Shown: positions 1 to 11,446, counted from the stretch's first letter. The stretch: 64,000 bases of DNA from Ciona intestinalis (GCF_000224145.3 NC_020174.2:270870-334869), one strand, 5' to 3'. Program-made: numbers and translations. The notes: generated by a model from the sequence alone, not told the origin.

Positions 1-797
1 AACAAAACGTCTTACTATGCAAATAGAAGTGTGGTTTGGTTTACATGCCAAATATGGCTTAAAAGTATCATGGCGGTAAGATGGAAACCATTAGCTAATT
101 AGCACATAATAATATAGTAGGGGAAGATGGGACACCTTTCATTATATTTTCTTGTCCCATTTGGTAATAAGTAAATAACGTTCAAATAAACATAAAACCT
201 TGTTCTTACCACTCCCATAGACCGTTGCTGATTGTTTAAAACACGACCAGGGTACTTGTATACTATGTACTAAAGGTGTCCCATCTTTCCCCACCACAGC
301 ACTATAAATCCCATGTTTCCTAATCGTGTTTTAAACAATTAACAACGCTTTTTTAGATTCCTATATAAAAGGATATGGTTATATAATGCTAGAAAATGAT
401 AAAAATAAAACCATCTTACCTCAACTTACTATGTTTAAGTTGTTTGGCAATGAGGAGCTCGGATCTTGGTAAAAGTTATCCTGTTACGAGTACCGCATAA
501 TCAATGTGATGTCGCTATAATTAACTAATAGGCTACGGGGCGATGAACTTGCGCAAAAGGTGACGACATCCACAGGAAGTGGCGAAACAAAGGGTTTTGT
601 TACGTCATAAAAAGCACGTCCGACTTGTTGCTTTTTGTTGAATTACATTCAAGTGTTAATTAATTAAATAATAGCCGGGAAGCGACCTTGGCGAAAACAA
701 CAATAGGTGTTGAGCAAAACAGATGCTGTCGCTTAAAGTTATCAATGTACCACGTGTGTGATAACAGATTCCATAGAACTCTGCAGGAAGCTGTTAG
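1..797. other. No gene seen (intergenic)
   Basis: AT-rich sequence with no supportable coding exon. The only structure is the MITE at 112-306. The stop codon at 795-797 is the upstream limit of the open frame used by the SCHIP1-like gene to the right. Confidence 0.5.
112..306. repeat. MITE, GGGGTAAGATGG family, complete copy
   Basis: The left end reads TATAGTAGGGGAAGATGGGA and the right end is its approximate inverted complement (TCCCATCTTTCCCC...CACTATA), giving imperfect terminal inverted repeats of about 25 bases around an AT-rich core with the phrases TTGGTAATAAGTAAATAA and TATGTACTAAAGG. Other copies or fragments lie at 10092-10316, 16791-16971, 18422-18545, 26500-26589, 29165-29219, 33853-33936, 34077-34245, 45746-45956, 58060 and 58857. 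The TATA-like flanks suggest TA-type target duplication. There is no coding capacity, so it is non-autonomous. Confidence 0.7.
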
Positions 798-1055
798 CGA
801 CACGGGGGTTATCAAACATTAAGAAACTTTATCTCCGTAACAAACGATGTAATCGCCAACACAGGCGGGAAAGTGCGAGCTAAACAAAAAAGGTGGAATG
901 GTTTAAATGTGGACAATATTTCTAAAATCATTATATGTTTTATTCTGCTTTCACTACTAATTCCTTCGAATACGATAGCGAAGATCGAATTACTTGAAAA
1001 GACAAAAGGAATAAACAGCAAATCAGCAATCGTTAATTATTTGATATTATTCATC

Positions 1056-1604
1056 ATGAAGCTTTGGCAACTAAACTGTAATACTGACGTCATTGACACG
1101 TCAATGTTCCAAAGTGAAGCTTATTTGGAATACAGGAACCGGGTGTTTGACGAGTTGTTTAGCGATCAATTGAAACAACAGAGCCAACGAGTTGAGAGAT
1201 GCCAGGAACGCAACAAGGAACTCGTTCAAGATGTTCGCAATGTTTTGCCGGGAGGTATTAATAAGAATACAACAGATCTACTGCACGGGGAAATCTCGGA
1301 ACCTTCGCAGCAGAAAACGGAAGCAAAATATTTGTGCAAGAAACGAAGGGACTCGGCGTCCTCGCGGAGAGAAGACACGATAATATGTGAAGGTAATCTC
1401 AGAGAAATCGTTTCAAGCAGAAACTTGACTGATCTACGAGACCTTCTAAATATTTTAAAAGAAAAGAACGAAAAAACGAATCAAGAATTGGTGAAACTTT
1501 TATTCCAAAGAGAAGATTTAAAAAGCGAAAAAACTGACAAACTGATTGAAATTGAAAACATTAAAAATGCCATTGCGTTTGTTGGGCCGGAGAGTCGTAT
1601 TTGA
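1056..1604 (+). CDS. SCHIP1-like coiled-coil protein (C-terminal domain)
   Basis: The open frame runs from 798 to the TGA at 1602-1604. The first in-frame ATG is at 1056 (MKLWQLNC...), giving 182 residues. The frame upstream of it contains a hydrophobic stretch but no ATG, so this could also be a terminal exon with an acceptor such as CACAG at 860-864. The last ~65 residues (LREIVSS... NQELVKLLFQREDL... LIEIENI) match the pattern of the conserved C-terminal leucine-rich coiled coil of schwannomin-interacting protein 1 (NEELVQLLLIRDEL...LVDIEDL). In vertebrates this module mediates dimerisation and merlin/axon-initial-segment interactions. The middle is basic and unrecognised. A polyadenylation signal follows within 40 bases, supporting a real 3' end. 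The family assignment rests on the tail only; the 5' structure is unresolved. Confidence 0.5.
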   Translation: MKLWQLNCNTDVIDTSMFQSEAYLEYRNRVFDELFSDQLKQQSQRVERCQERNKELVQDVRNVLPGGINKNTTDLLHGEISEPSQQKTEAKYLCKKRRDSASSRREDTIICEGNLREIVSSRNLTDLRDLLNILKEKNEKTNQELVKLLFQREDLKSEKTDKLIEIENIKNAIAFVGPESRI

Positions 1605-1636
1605 TTAATGTGTTGTATTCGCAATTTAGTTCCAAT

Positions 1637-1642
1637 AATAAA
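1637..1642 (+). terminator. Polyadenylation signal AATAAA
   Basis: A canonical hexamer 33 bases after the stop codon of the SCHIP1-like gene. Confidence 0.5.
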
Positions 1643-2622
1643 TGTAAATTTTGATCGAAACGTAACCTACCATACATTCGGGTACGAGAAATATTTGTAT
1701 CTATATCGCACATATGCGGAATACGTCACACGTTTTTGATACAGTGAGTATGAGGTGTATGAAACTACCGTGCATAGTTCGCAATAGGATCAATTGATTA
1801 CAAATTTTAGTTGTTAAAAAAATGTCTAGACATGCAAAGAAAAATAGGCGGCTATTTCAAGACGACTGAGTCATATTTTTAAGAAGTAAAACGCTAATAA
1901 ATGTACACACTATTGAGTTAGGTAGTACAGATCATATACCCGATATTTTAAAGTTTAGATACAGAAAATCATGACAGCCAAAGCCATTACCATAGTACTC
2001 TAAAACAATTTAGAGTACTATGCCATTACAATATTCTATAAGAGTGAGGATCTAATACAGCATAATTACAATTTCTCCAACACACCAAACCACATAAAGT
2101 AACCAGCATAAAACATGTGCAGTAAAGGGACGGCCTTAATTTGACAAACTCTTGCTATAAATACACCAACATAAATTAGAATGTAAGAAGATTACAGCTC
2201 ACACAAGAAAATTACAAATGTCAGTAAAATAACAAGGCTCAAAAACAAATAATTATAAGTCTTTACACGACATGAAATTAAACGTTCGCAACTACATTTC
2301 AAATTGTTCTTAACTTTAGAAAATAAACATTAACATAATTACAAAAGTGTTTTCTTATGACTCTAAAAAGTGGGTAATTTTTTAAAACACGATTAGGAAA
2401 CATGATATCCACTAGAGGGATCCATGTTACTGTACTAAAACATAAAAACTCTTTAAGGTACCATGTACAATAAATTGTTCTACAAATAATTTAATTAGGA
2501 ATCAGAGTTTAGCAGGTTAACGTTTTCATATTTAGGGAGTCTTTAGCCTATTATATTTAAAGAATTAACAACGTTTTGAGTTTAAATGATTAATTGAAGC
2601 AGTAACTTAACCAAAGTTACAT
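1643..2622. other. Intergenic, AT-rich, no gene seen
   Basis: Lies between two convergent genes (SCHIP1-like plus, RDH10-like minus), so it holds two 3' flanks. It contains the perfect small palindrome at 1991-2022. No exon with a good splice context was found. Confidence 0.5.
1983..2029. repeat. Perfect 14-base-arm palindrome flanked by 8-base direct repeats
   Basis: CATAGTACTCTAAA (1991-2004), a 4-base loop, then the exact inverse complement TTTAGAGTACTATG (2009-2022). The palindrome is bracketed by the direct repeat GCCATTAC (1983-1990 and 2022-2029). It looks like a minimal foldback insertion with a target-site duplication. Confidence 0.7.
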
Positions 2623-5598
2623 TTACTTTGCATAAGCTTCAACCTGGTAGGGTCTGTTTGGTTTAAAATATGAAATTGCTTTATCTGCGCCAACAAACTT
2701 ATACCCGGCAATAAGCGCCCTGGTGGGAAGAATGGTGGACAGAATGTGAGCAATATACATGGTACCTGGAATGGCTACCATGTTTTGTTCAGTAAGAACA
2801 GCATTAATTATAATATCAGCACAATCTTGAGGCTTGATAGGTGGCAATATCCAGTCATATTTCACATGAACACCACTGTAATGGAATTGAAAGGTGTCAC
2901 AATACAATACCTTCATAAGCACTATTCTATAAGGTTGAGGTTCTACAGTGAGGAACACCTGGACCTGGGACATAGGTCTATTACCCTGACAATCATGGTG
3001 CTACCATCTTCACTATCTATAAACCTTTAAAAACAGAGCTAAGTCATGTAGAAATCAAGCACTCACTTGAACATCCCAGTATGTATAAGGTAAGGGCAAA
3101 CAAGTGTGGTTTTCACGCCATATTTCTCAGCATTCTGCAGATCCAGAAACAGAGAGTTATGAAGACCAACGGCTGCGTGTTTGCTAGAGCAATAATCAGG
3201 CATTCCAGGGGAAGCAAATAAACCTACATCAGCATGGGATGGAAGTGAATTATGTTGGTATTATTGACGTAATGACACCATCCATGTACTTGTATCGTTA
3301 ATTAGCTACTTATTACTCATGTGTTTAGTCTGCTGTGTATAAGAATGTTACAACTTAAAAGTGAGCATAAGGTGTATGAATACACTGTGTGTTTCTGGGG
3401 TATAAGATAACACCCATGTTATAACTTGACAGTGAGCATGAGGTGTATGAAAACACCATGTGTGTCTGGTGTATAAGAAGACACCCATGTTATAAATCGA
3501 CAATGAGCACGAGGTGTATGAATACACCATGTGTGTCTGGTGTATAAGAAGACACCCATGTTATAACTCGACAGTGAGCATGAGGTGTATGAATACACCA
3601 CGTGTGTCTGGTGTATAAGAAGACACCCAAGTTATAACTCGACAGTGAGCACGAGGTGTATGAATACACCATGTGTGTCTGGTGTATAAGAAGAGACCCA
3701 TGTTATAACTGGACAGTGAGTACGAGGTGTATAAATACACCATGTGTGTCTGGTGTATAAGAAGACACCCATGTTATAACTCAACAGTGAGCACGAGGTG
3801 TATGAATACACCGTGTGTGTCTGGTGTATAAAAAGACACCCATGTTATAACTGGACAGTGAGCATGAGGTGTATGAATACACCGTGTGTGTCTGGTGTAT
3901 AAGAAGACACCCATGTTATAACTCGACGGTGAGCATGAGGTGTATGAATACACCATGTGTGTCTGGTGTATAAGAAGACAGCCATGTTACTTAACTTACT
4001 ACTTTACTTTACAATCTATACAACCCACCTACAGTACTCGCTACATTAACAATATGTCCATGGTTTCTTTCCATCATGCTTGGTAGGAATTCACGTATAA
4101 TCCAAATATGAGCCAACACATTTACTTTGTATGTGTTTTCTATCTCATGCTCAGTAAGGTCAAGCAACTGCTTACAATAAGCCACACCTACAGGAAACAT
4201 AACATTGTTGTATTTTGTTTTAAATAATCTTAGGACAAAATTTCAAATTTTTTTTATTCATTACTAAATAACCTAAAGACAAATTAACATCTGCTATTTT
4301 ATTCAACACTTTGCACTTCAATGAAAAACCAGAACAATGTATGTTGTATATATTATAGGGCGAGGTGTCAAAATCTGCTGTTAGCTAAGGGTATGAATAA
4401 CCAAACTGTAATAAAACTTTTAATTTTAGTGCTGATATTTTAAATAAAAGAGCATAATGCTCTGCAAATTTCAAAGCAAAACACTAGCATTTGTACATAA
4501 CATTTTACTTGTATAGATACCTGCGTTGTTGACTAATATGTTAACTTCTCCAAATTCTTGCTTTACTTTTGCAGCAGCTGCTTTGATCACATCCTTTTTA
4601 GAAACGTCACAAACTTCAGTGTAAACGTCCATCCCCAACTCACGAATCATAGCACTTGTTTCTTTTAGGCCTGGAATATGTGGTACAATTATGAATCAAT
4701 TAATGTGACTTTTCTGTTTTCGCATGGCAGAGCAACGACAGTCTTTATAACACAGGTGTTCTGTTTCATACTTTAAGAAAATGTAACTTATTAATGTGTG
4801 GTTATTTTTTTGTATAGCTGACAATTTAAACAAAATGGCCCCAGGATTAAAATAATTGCTGTTAGCTGGTCTTGCCGAAGGACACATACACCCATTATGG
4901 GGGTAGCATCAAGCATGAAACTGGTATCCCCCTAGTAAAAAGTCAAGCGATCTAACCACTGTACCACAAGTGACCATCTCGAGGTTAAATCATATTCATA
5001 CGAAATAGTTATTTACCAATCATATACCTTCTTTATCAAAATCCCACAAAACAACTTTCGCTCTTCGCTTAGCGAACTCTATCGCCATCAAGCGGCCGAT
5101 TCCATTCCCAGCTCCGGTGATGAGGCAAACTTCACCCGAGACTGATTTGTGATCAACTGGTATCAGCCATCTAAGAAATAAGTAGAATATTGTCTAAGCT
5201 GGCACTGGGTGAGGTCCTACAGCGTGGCACACATGGGAACTGATATTTAAACCAGAGTTGGTTAATTACCCCAAAATACCCATAAAGGCACTATAGTTTT
5301 AGTGTCAAACATGGGGGAGGGGCAGGAATGCAGGCCAACTGTGAGAAATTCTACACTACTGTGCATTAATTAGTAAACATAATAACCAATAATTTAGAAC
5401 TTTGTCTACAGTATACTGACTATAATTTTGCGTATAACATTGTATATGGTAACTCCGAGGAAGGCTACTTTATTTAATAAACACCTGACCTAATATTAGA
5501 GGCCATACAACAAATATACAAACCAACCTCACAAAACTGGTGAAAAATGAAGCCGTAAGTCCATACATTAATATAATCAGGTCCATGAAAAAGCTCAT
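2623..5598 (-). CDS. RDH10-like retinol dehydrogenase (SDR16C family), complete
   Basis: Six exons on the minus strand: 5598-5528, 5170-5028, 4670-4521, 4187-4029, 3223-3067, 2875-2623. All have GT/AG borders and phases that join to 310 residues (vertebrate RDH10 is about 340). Exon 1 encodes an N-terminal membrane anchor ([13 protein letters not shown]...), followed by RWLIPVD as in RDH10. The NAD(P) motif TGAGNGIG and KVVLWDFD are in exon 2, NNAG in exon 3, the HIVNVAS catalytic-serine strand in exons 4/5, the active site YCSSK in exon 5, then [13 protein letters not shown]. The C-terminus (LPPIKPQDC..., [11 protein letters not shown]) follows RDH10 more than DHRS3. Expected role: microsomal oxidation of all-trans-retinol to retinal, the first step of retinoic acid synthesis. 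An AG lies directly before the ATG (TTTTAAG-ATG), suitable for spliced-leader trans-splicing or a 5'UTR intron. The intron after exon 4 carries the 71-base minisatellite. Exon joins are inferred. Confidence 0.85.
3335..3990. repeat. Minisatellite, ~71-base unit, about 9 copies
   Basis: Head-to-tail units of the form GAGCATGAGGTGTATGAATA ... GTGTGTCTGGTGTATAAGAA ... CACCCATGTTATAACTCGAC, repeating every 71 bases within an intron of the RDH10-like gene. Units differ at a few sites. The same unit occurs, inverted, at 59921-60200. The GAGGTGTATGAA...CACCCATGTTATAAC core is shared with the 3' tail of the dispersed SINE. Confidence 0.9.
4855..4976 (-). repeat. tRNA-derived SINE copy
   Basis: Read on the minus strand: an A-box-like head (GTGGTACAGTGGTTAGATCG), a degenerate B-box region, then the shared body TGTGTCCTTCGGCAAGAC and AGCTAACAGCAATT. 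It lies in the intron between exons 2 and 3 of the RDH10-like gene. Confidence 0.6.
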
Positions 5599-6394
5599 CT
5601 TAAAATAAATTGCTTGTTACTTAAAAGATAATTGCAAGCTAGCCACAACAGCTCTGTTGTACATAAAGCATTAGCATAATTATAATAACACAGATGTATT
5701 GTAGGTGAATTAAGCACTTAAAAAAGATTGCTCAAATAATTAAAGTAGAATGGTATAAGAAGTTTTTAATAAAAAAAGATATAAAAACATGAAATTCGGT
5801 TATTACATAGGTTTATATACGGACTCTAAATAGCACTATAGCAGCATTAGAAATACAGTGTTATAAATACTAAAATACATTTCAATCTAAACTAGATATA
5901 AACTAAATAAATCAGTTACTAGTTACCGATGTCATACATATTATATATTACTAAAGCAGCTTAACCAGCGCCGCCTTAGGTAATACTAACTATGTATCGA
6001 AGTTATATACGATTTATAACAAGCAAACATTCGAAACCACTATGTTTGTCATGGGTACAAAGGTTATTATGACGTAACAATCATATTGGAACTCATGTGT
6101 TCTGGAAATTACGACCATTGTATTCGGTTTGTTCAAATAACAATACTTCGCGTAATTTATAAATAAAGGAACAAAGAACAAAACAGAACGACTCAAGTTT
6201 CAAAAATTCTTCACTTGTGTTTTTGTTTATTATTACAATTGGGGCATTCCCAAAACTTTCATATAAAGAGAGCTGGGTAAATATTAAATCAGATTCCGTA
6301 TATTAACATGTTTATATACTGACTCTGTATTAGATGTTTAGTTAAACTAATTTGCCCTTGCACGGTGTGAAATTGTGTCCTCTTACGCGTTATT

Positions 6395-6590
6395 ATGTAC
6401 GTAACTTTGTGAGTGACATGTTTTGTGATTTTGTAATGTGTATGACTGACAATTTAGACAAGCCATTAGAGGTCACTGGATTGGACAGTTGCTCTTGTGT
6501 CTTGGCCAAGGACACAATCGCTCAGCATAGAGCCTCGAACATGTAACCTCCGGGCTAGGTGCGCCAATCATGGTGTCTGAATGACCAAAC
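6395..6590 (-). repeat. SINE copy, inverted
   Basis: Contains, inverted, the SINE body phrases: GTGTCTTGGCCAAGGACACA, GGTCACTGGATTGGACAG and TGACAATTTAGACAAGCC, with a tRNA-like head at the right end (...CCTCGAACATGTAACCTCCG). Confidence 0.6.
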
Positions 6591-7978
6591 TAACTAAAGA
6601 CTTTGTCATTCGCATAACATTTCTTATTCTTTAAAGAGTTGAAAGAGTTCTTATCACACCTTTAAAAAAAAACTACATCTTAGGGCAAGAACTCATAATA
6701 TTCTTTCATCTGCTGTTATTTTGTTCGATTATTAAACCTAAATAGGTGTAGTGTGTATCACTTGGCATGTCTTCATGTACCAAAATTGTTACGCCTACCA
6801 TGGGTTAAGAAGCATCATGGTCACACAGACAATACATCATTGAATATTAATTATAATTGTTTCTTTTGTGAATACAGCGTTAAAATGAAAATAAAGTTAT
6901 TAACTGCAGTACCTGGTAACATAAACATCATATAAAACATTCCAACATAATAGAGTTGGTATACAATGCAATATGCAAAAGCAATGTGTATCATAAACAT
7001 CATTGTTCTGAGTGCAAAACATAAATAAGTAGAACCAAGATATAAATACGAGTAGCTAATTTACAGAGGGCTAAATTTACATATGAATAAAACCAGAGCT
7101 GGATTTGTAAGACCAAAGCGTGCACAACTAAAAGTTAAACTAACAAAACCATTAAAATAGGAGTTTGTAATGTCCCCAATTAACAAAAATTCCAGTAAAC
7201 TTAAAGTATTTATCAAGCTTTTGGAATAGCGTTCTGGTGGGACTTGAAATCCAGCCCTAGATACAACACACATATACACAGGAAATATTTGGTAGAGATG
7301 CCATTTTTAACTATGATGGCTTGTGTTCAATACAATGTGTAGTACCATGATTATTTTGTGTATAGGGTTCAATAGAGAGACATTGTTAGTTAGTGCTTTC
7401 CAACAGTTATTTGCACCCAAACAAAAAATTAACTAATAGCAAAGCTTTGGCGATACAATTTCCGAAATAACAGTTGGTGAAAAATACAATAAATTGGTTC
7501 AACTTTTACAGTAACAGTCAAAAGGTTTTGTCCACTGCAGTAGGCGAGCCAACCAAATCAAATAGTGGTGTTGAGAAGCAATTACTTAAAGGTTATTTAA
7601 TGTCAAGTTAACTTTTAAAAGGTTACTTTAGGTTACATTCAACCAAAGGCATTATTAACAATATTAAAACAAAATGTTCAACTTGGTCAAAACAACCAGG
7701 GCAGCTTATAAGCAGGCACTCTTAAGTGATGCATATGTGGAAAATAAATACAAAAGCACAAAATCTCAGCTAAAATCCCACAATGATTAGAAAGTTACCA
7801 AAACAGTCCAAAATTTATAAAAACACATTAAAAAATTAACTTTTTTAAACACAATTCCTGCAAGAAATAATGATACTACTAAATAATCCCATAATACTCA
7901 GTTTAGTAACTTAGGTTTTACAAAAAGTGAAACTTTATCACAACTGCATTAGTTTAAACAGAATAATTAAGGTAATTA

Positions 7979-8162
7979 GTTTAAACCAGGGTTCTCCAAA
8001 CTGCATGCTTCACAATTAAAACCATTTCCAAAACATTTTTAGCATGTGTTGTATAAATAAAAATGAGAGGTAAAACAAAAATTGTTTCATTCTAGAGGAT
8101 ACGACTATCCTCCTTCCAGAGGATACGACTGGGTAAACAGTTTAAGCACCCCTGGTTTAAAA
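7979..8162. mobile_element. hAT-like non-autonomous element with target-site duplication
   Basis: The left terminus CAGGGTTCTCCAAAC (7987) pairs with the right terminus GTTTAAGCACCCCTG (ends 8154) as imperfect terminal inverted repeats of hAT type. It is flanked by the 8-base direct repeats GTTTAAAC / GTTTAAAA (7 of 8 identical). Internally GAGGATACGACT occurs twice (about 8095 and 8119). No transposase remains. Confidence 0.65.
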
Positions 8163-8337
8163 ATAAAGCTTTGCTAACTAACTGTTAAAAGCCTAAGAAA
8201 CAATGAATGTGTAAAAGATACTATTCTATATAGGTGAGGTCTAATAGCAAAGCATACCACAGGGTAAGACACTCATAAATAACTAGTACTGTGTAAAGGA
8301 GTCTGAAACTTAAGTGTATGTTCTAGTTTAGTCCACA

Positions 8338-8763
8338 TTAAACTATAGTGCACCAATTCCAGTTAGCTTTTCCACAAGCCGACGCTGTTTCTTGTTCTTC
8401 CATTTCTATGACCGATGATGACCTATGCGTCACCACTAGGGGTTTCTGGGTGTTCAGATTTTCGCTCGTAACGACGGCAGCGTGTTTCATGTCGTTCATG
8501 GTTTCTATGACAACAACGGCAGGCGTGTCATCATTGTATGACGGAACTTTAACAGGACTTAACGGTATTTCCGCCACGCTCTCGTTAGCACCACTATGTG
8601 GTTCGTCAAGATTTTCTGTCAATTCATCATCTTTTTGTGCTGACTCATCTTCATTATTTTTCCCTTTTTCTGCTGACTCATTGTTGTTTGTAGCTTCTTC
8701 TATGACATCACCATTCCCATTCTCCAATGCTTTGTTCGCTATTTCCGGAAAATGCTGAGTCAT
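8338..8763 (-). CDS. Acidic ORF with CaaX-like C-terminus; possible alternative last exon of GUK1
   Basis: An open frame of 141 codons with its own ATG at 8763 and an in-frame stop just upstream. Alternatively it is a terminal exon starting at 8754 after the acceptor ATGACTCAG; this joins in phase 0 to the GUK1 exon ending at 11571, which would give a 324-residue kinase with a C-terminal extension. The product is low-complexity and rich in Glu, Asp, Asn and Ser, with no domain I recognise. It ends ...NWNWCTIV, i.e. Cys-Thr-Ile-Val, which fits a CaaX prenylation box (inference). Same strand as GUK1, 2.8 kb downstream. It could be a separate small gene; the ORF length in AT-rich DNA supports coding, but the role is unknown. 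Confidence 0.5.
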   Translation of the reverse strand: MTQHFPEIANKALENGNGDVIEEATNNNESAEKGKNNEDESAQKDDELTENLDEPHSGANESVAEIPLSPVKVPSYNDDTPAVVVIETMNDMKHAAVVTSENLNTQKPLVVTHRSSSVIEMEEQETASACGKANWNWCTIV

Positions 8764-10091
8764 AATTTAAATGTTAAATAATAATTTTGAAACACAAGAA
8801 AATGCAACAATCTATATCTATTGTTTCGTAACAATATACTTAATAACACCACAATCTCCTTGTATGACATCATAATCACAAGTTGTCAGATTAAAGACAA
8901 AAACATCTGGACTGGAATTTTATTTTGATTAATCCAAAGTGTTTGTGACAGAACAATAGCTGACTATGACATCATAATCTTAAGTAATCTGGATTAATTG
9001 GTAACAATGGATTAAAATATTGATTAGTGTAAGCACCCAATATTAATACAAGGACATCAATACAGAATATTTTTAAATATTTTGATCATTATTTTTCACA
9101 CAATTACATTTGGAATTAAAAACCCAGTGGTTCCCAAACTTTTTACACTGAGGGGAAAAGTTTTAAATCGTTTACAGGCTAGCAACAAAAAAATTGTCAT
9201 TAATAGAACAAATATATTTGTAATCATGTTGTTAAACAAAGTTATCATTGCATGGCATAATGCATGATTACAAAAATTAACTTGGCAGAATCGGAAATTA
9301 TATTTTAGTCAATATTGCATTTTAAGCTGATAAATTATATTTTGTAAAAATGTTGATTTGTAAAATTTCGGCAAATGTTGACACAGACTTTGGTGGTTAA
9401 GTACCACTGCAATAAACAACATGGAAGAAAAGACAAAGAATATAAAACACAATGTTCTAGTATACAACTAATTATAATGAAATCAACATTTTAAAAATTA
9501 CTGTTGTTTTGTAATTAATATGCTCATGACGTAATAATTGACAATTGTTGCAACTAATGTGATAAATAATTAATTCGATTGAAATGATTAGAGAATAAGA
9601 ACAACTATGATGTAATAATGAAAATAATATCTGATGCTTTAGAATAAAATTTGATTTTAATTGTTTGTTATGACATCACAACCAACATAGTATGAAAACA
9701 ATGGAATACAATACACCATATATTGCACCATAATAAAGTGATTATTTGGTCATAATCTTTTTCAAATCCCATTGAAATGTTCCTTGTTTCCAAGTCTTTG
9801 TATCTCCTATGACAATGGCGGCATAGAAACAAACGTGAATAATTAACAAATTTATGGTGGGATTCAAATTTGGTGCAGAACAAATAACAAGACAAACTTC
9901 ATTTACATGCAATAGTGTTGCAAACAAAGGCCCAAACTTTATAATTTACAGAGGTGGCAGAGTAGCATGAAACATTTATTATTACCAACAGGTTCATTGT
10001 ACCATGGCATACAACGCCTACACTTTTAATAAATACAGGGGTTGCAAGGAGGTTGAACTCGCAATCCTGTACTTGTAATGTTTAAATATAT

Positions 10092-10316
10092 TAGGGTGGG
10101 GGTAAGATGGGACAACTTTTTGCTCTATTTGGTAGTAAATAAAGAATATTTCAAAGAATTATAAAACGTATCCTCAAGACTCCCATAAACAGTTGTTAGT
10201 TTTAAAAATTTGAAAACACGATCAGGATATTTGGATATTATGTGCTAAAGTTGTTTTGTCTCCCCCCACCCTGTGCTGAAGTTGTTTTGTCTCCCCCCAC
10301 CTTACTATATTAAAAT
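10092..10316. repeat. MITE, GGGGTAAGATGG family, complete copy
   Basis: Starts TATTAGGGTGGGGGTAAGAT and ends in the inverted CCCCCCACCTTACTATA. The 3' terminal segment GCTGAAGTTGTTTTGTCTCC is duplicated in tandem (about 10226-10300). The core carries GTAAATAAAGAATATTTC, shared with the 45746-45956 copy. Confidence 0.7.
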
Positions 10317-11269
10317 AGTGGAATAAATATAGGTTGGCCTGTCCACCCTACCACCCCAGGTTTGGTGCCTAGTCCCCTTTAGTATAAAATAATGCCAAAA
10401 CCAAAAGCCCTGGTAGATTTCAATGTGACATTTACAATTTACAGCGGTCTGAAGCACTTGTGTAAAACAAACAACAAACAGCAGGCACAATACTTCACTT
10501 TAAACAAATTACACGAGCAAATGCTAAACATATGACTATTTTGTTTAAACTGTTCTATATTTCTATGGTTCTACAATAAGGTAATGCTAGAGTCTATATG
10601 GCTTAGTTAAGGTTCATTGCTAAAAGATCAGGAATTTAGACAAAATCCGCCCATTACCCCAACACCTAGGGTGCTACCACATGAACCTGACATTGTAGGC
10701 TGCCGCTTTCCCAAAGGTAGGCAACAAGGGGCTATGTCCTAACCAACTTATACCATTGTAAATTGCACCGAATGATATACATATTGACCATAATGTTCAT
10801 GAAATGATATCATATGAAATAACATGCAAATGATGCATCATCAACTCATGATATGAAACAAACCACAAGACGTGATATCTTCATGTATCACATGACAAAA
10901 CTAAGGGGAAATCCCTAATTCAATACCTTGAACAATCAACACAAATTTACAATACATAGAAATCTAATTGAATAATACAACGAGCATGAGATGCAAAAAG
11001 TTTCAAAAAATGCAAAACGGTAAAAAGTTAATTTCCATTGTTTTAACGGTTATAAGTGCTATTTTTAATATTGTCACAAAGTTAACATGATATTAATTTA
11101 TATGAAGAAAGAAATAGAAAGAATTAGTTTGGTTAATATTAAGTTCACCTTTGGACAAGCATGAAGCAACATTAATTTAATTGTTTGATGCATAAGCTTA
11201 GTGATGCAGCCGGGTAAAAAGAGGAGAGCAATTGGCAAAAGTTAGGTTAAAAACTTTTTATTTTTTATT

Positions 11270-11446
11270 CCTTTAAAATGGTTATCAAATCTATTCCCAA
11301 AGTGCAACACAATGACCAATGGGTTGGTCTAATTGCCGCTTAGTGTCTTGCCCCAGGACATATACAACTATCTGTATCGAGGATTGAACCCGGTGTTTTG
11401 TGCTTGTGGTTACAGACACCTAACCAGTGAACTACAACGCGACAAA
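11270..11446 (-). repeat. tRNA-derived SINE, well-preserved head
   Basis: On the minus strand the head reads GTCGCGTTGTAGTTCACTGG with an A box (TAGTTCACTGGTTAG) and an intact B box (GGGTTCAATCC). The body phrases GTCCTGGGGCAAGACACTAA and GACCAACCCATTGGTC follow, and the 3' side is A-rich (TTTTTATTTTTTATTCC on plus). The A-rich tail also supplies AATAAA hexamers just downstream of GUK1. Confidence 0.75.

Larger units (their letters stand above)
5599..8337. other. Intergenic between RDH10-like and GUK1 region; repeats only
   Basis: Upstream DNA of the RDH10-like gene (minus strand). It holds a SINE copy (6395-6590) and a hAT-like non-autonomous element (7979-8162). Open frames here are short, begin without ATG or overlap repeats, and none has family resemblance. 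Confidence 0.5.

Noticed and set aside
3348-3956. Series of overlapping ~60-residue minus-strand frames
   Set aside because: They repeat every 71 bases and are simply the minisatellite read in frame; no start context or domain.
3335-3990. CRISPR-like array
   Set aside because: Repeats are contiguous with no unique spacers, and the DNA is eukaryotic.
6014-6196. Hydrophobic minus-strand frame as first exon of the RDH10-like gene
   Set aside because: It starts with a non-ATG codon and does not join in phase; the exon at 5598-5528 joins exactly and matches the family N-terminus.
8348-8758. 136-residue plus-strand frame
   Set aside because: Antisense shadow of the acidic minus-strand exon; its Ser/Phe-rich composition is the complement of the Glu/Asp-rich frame.
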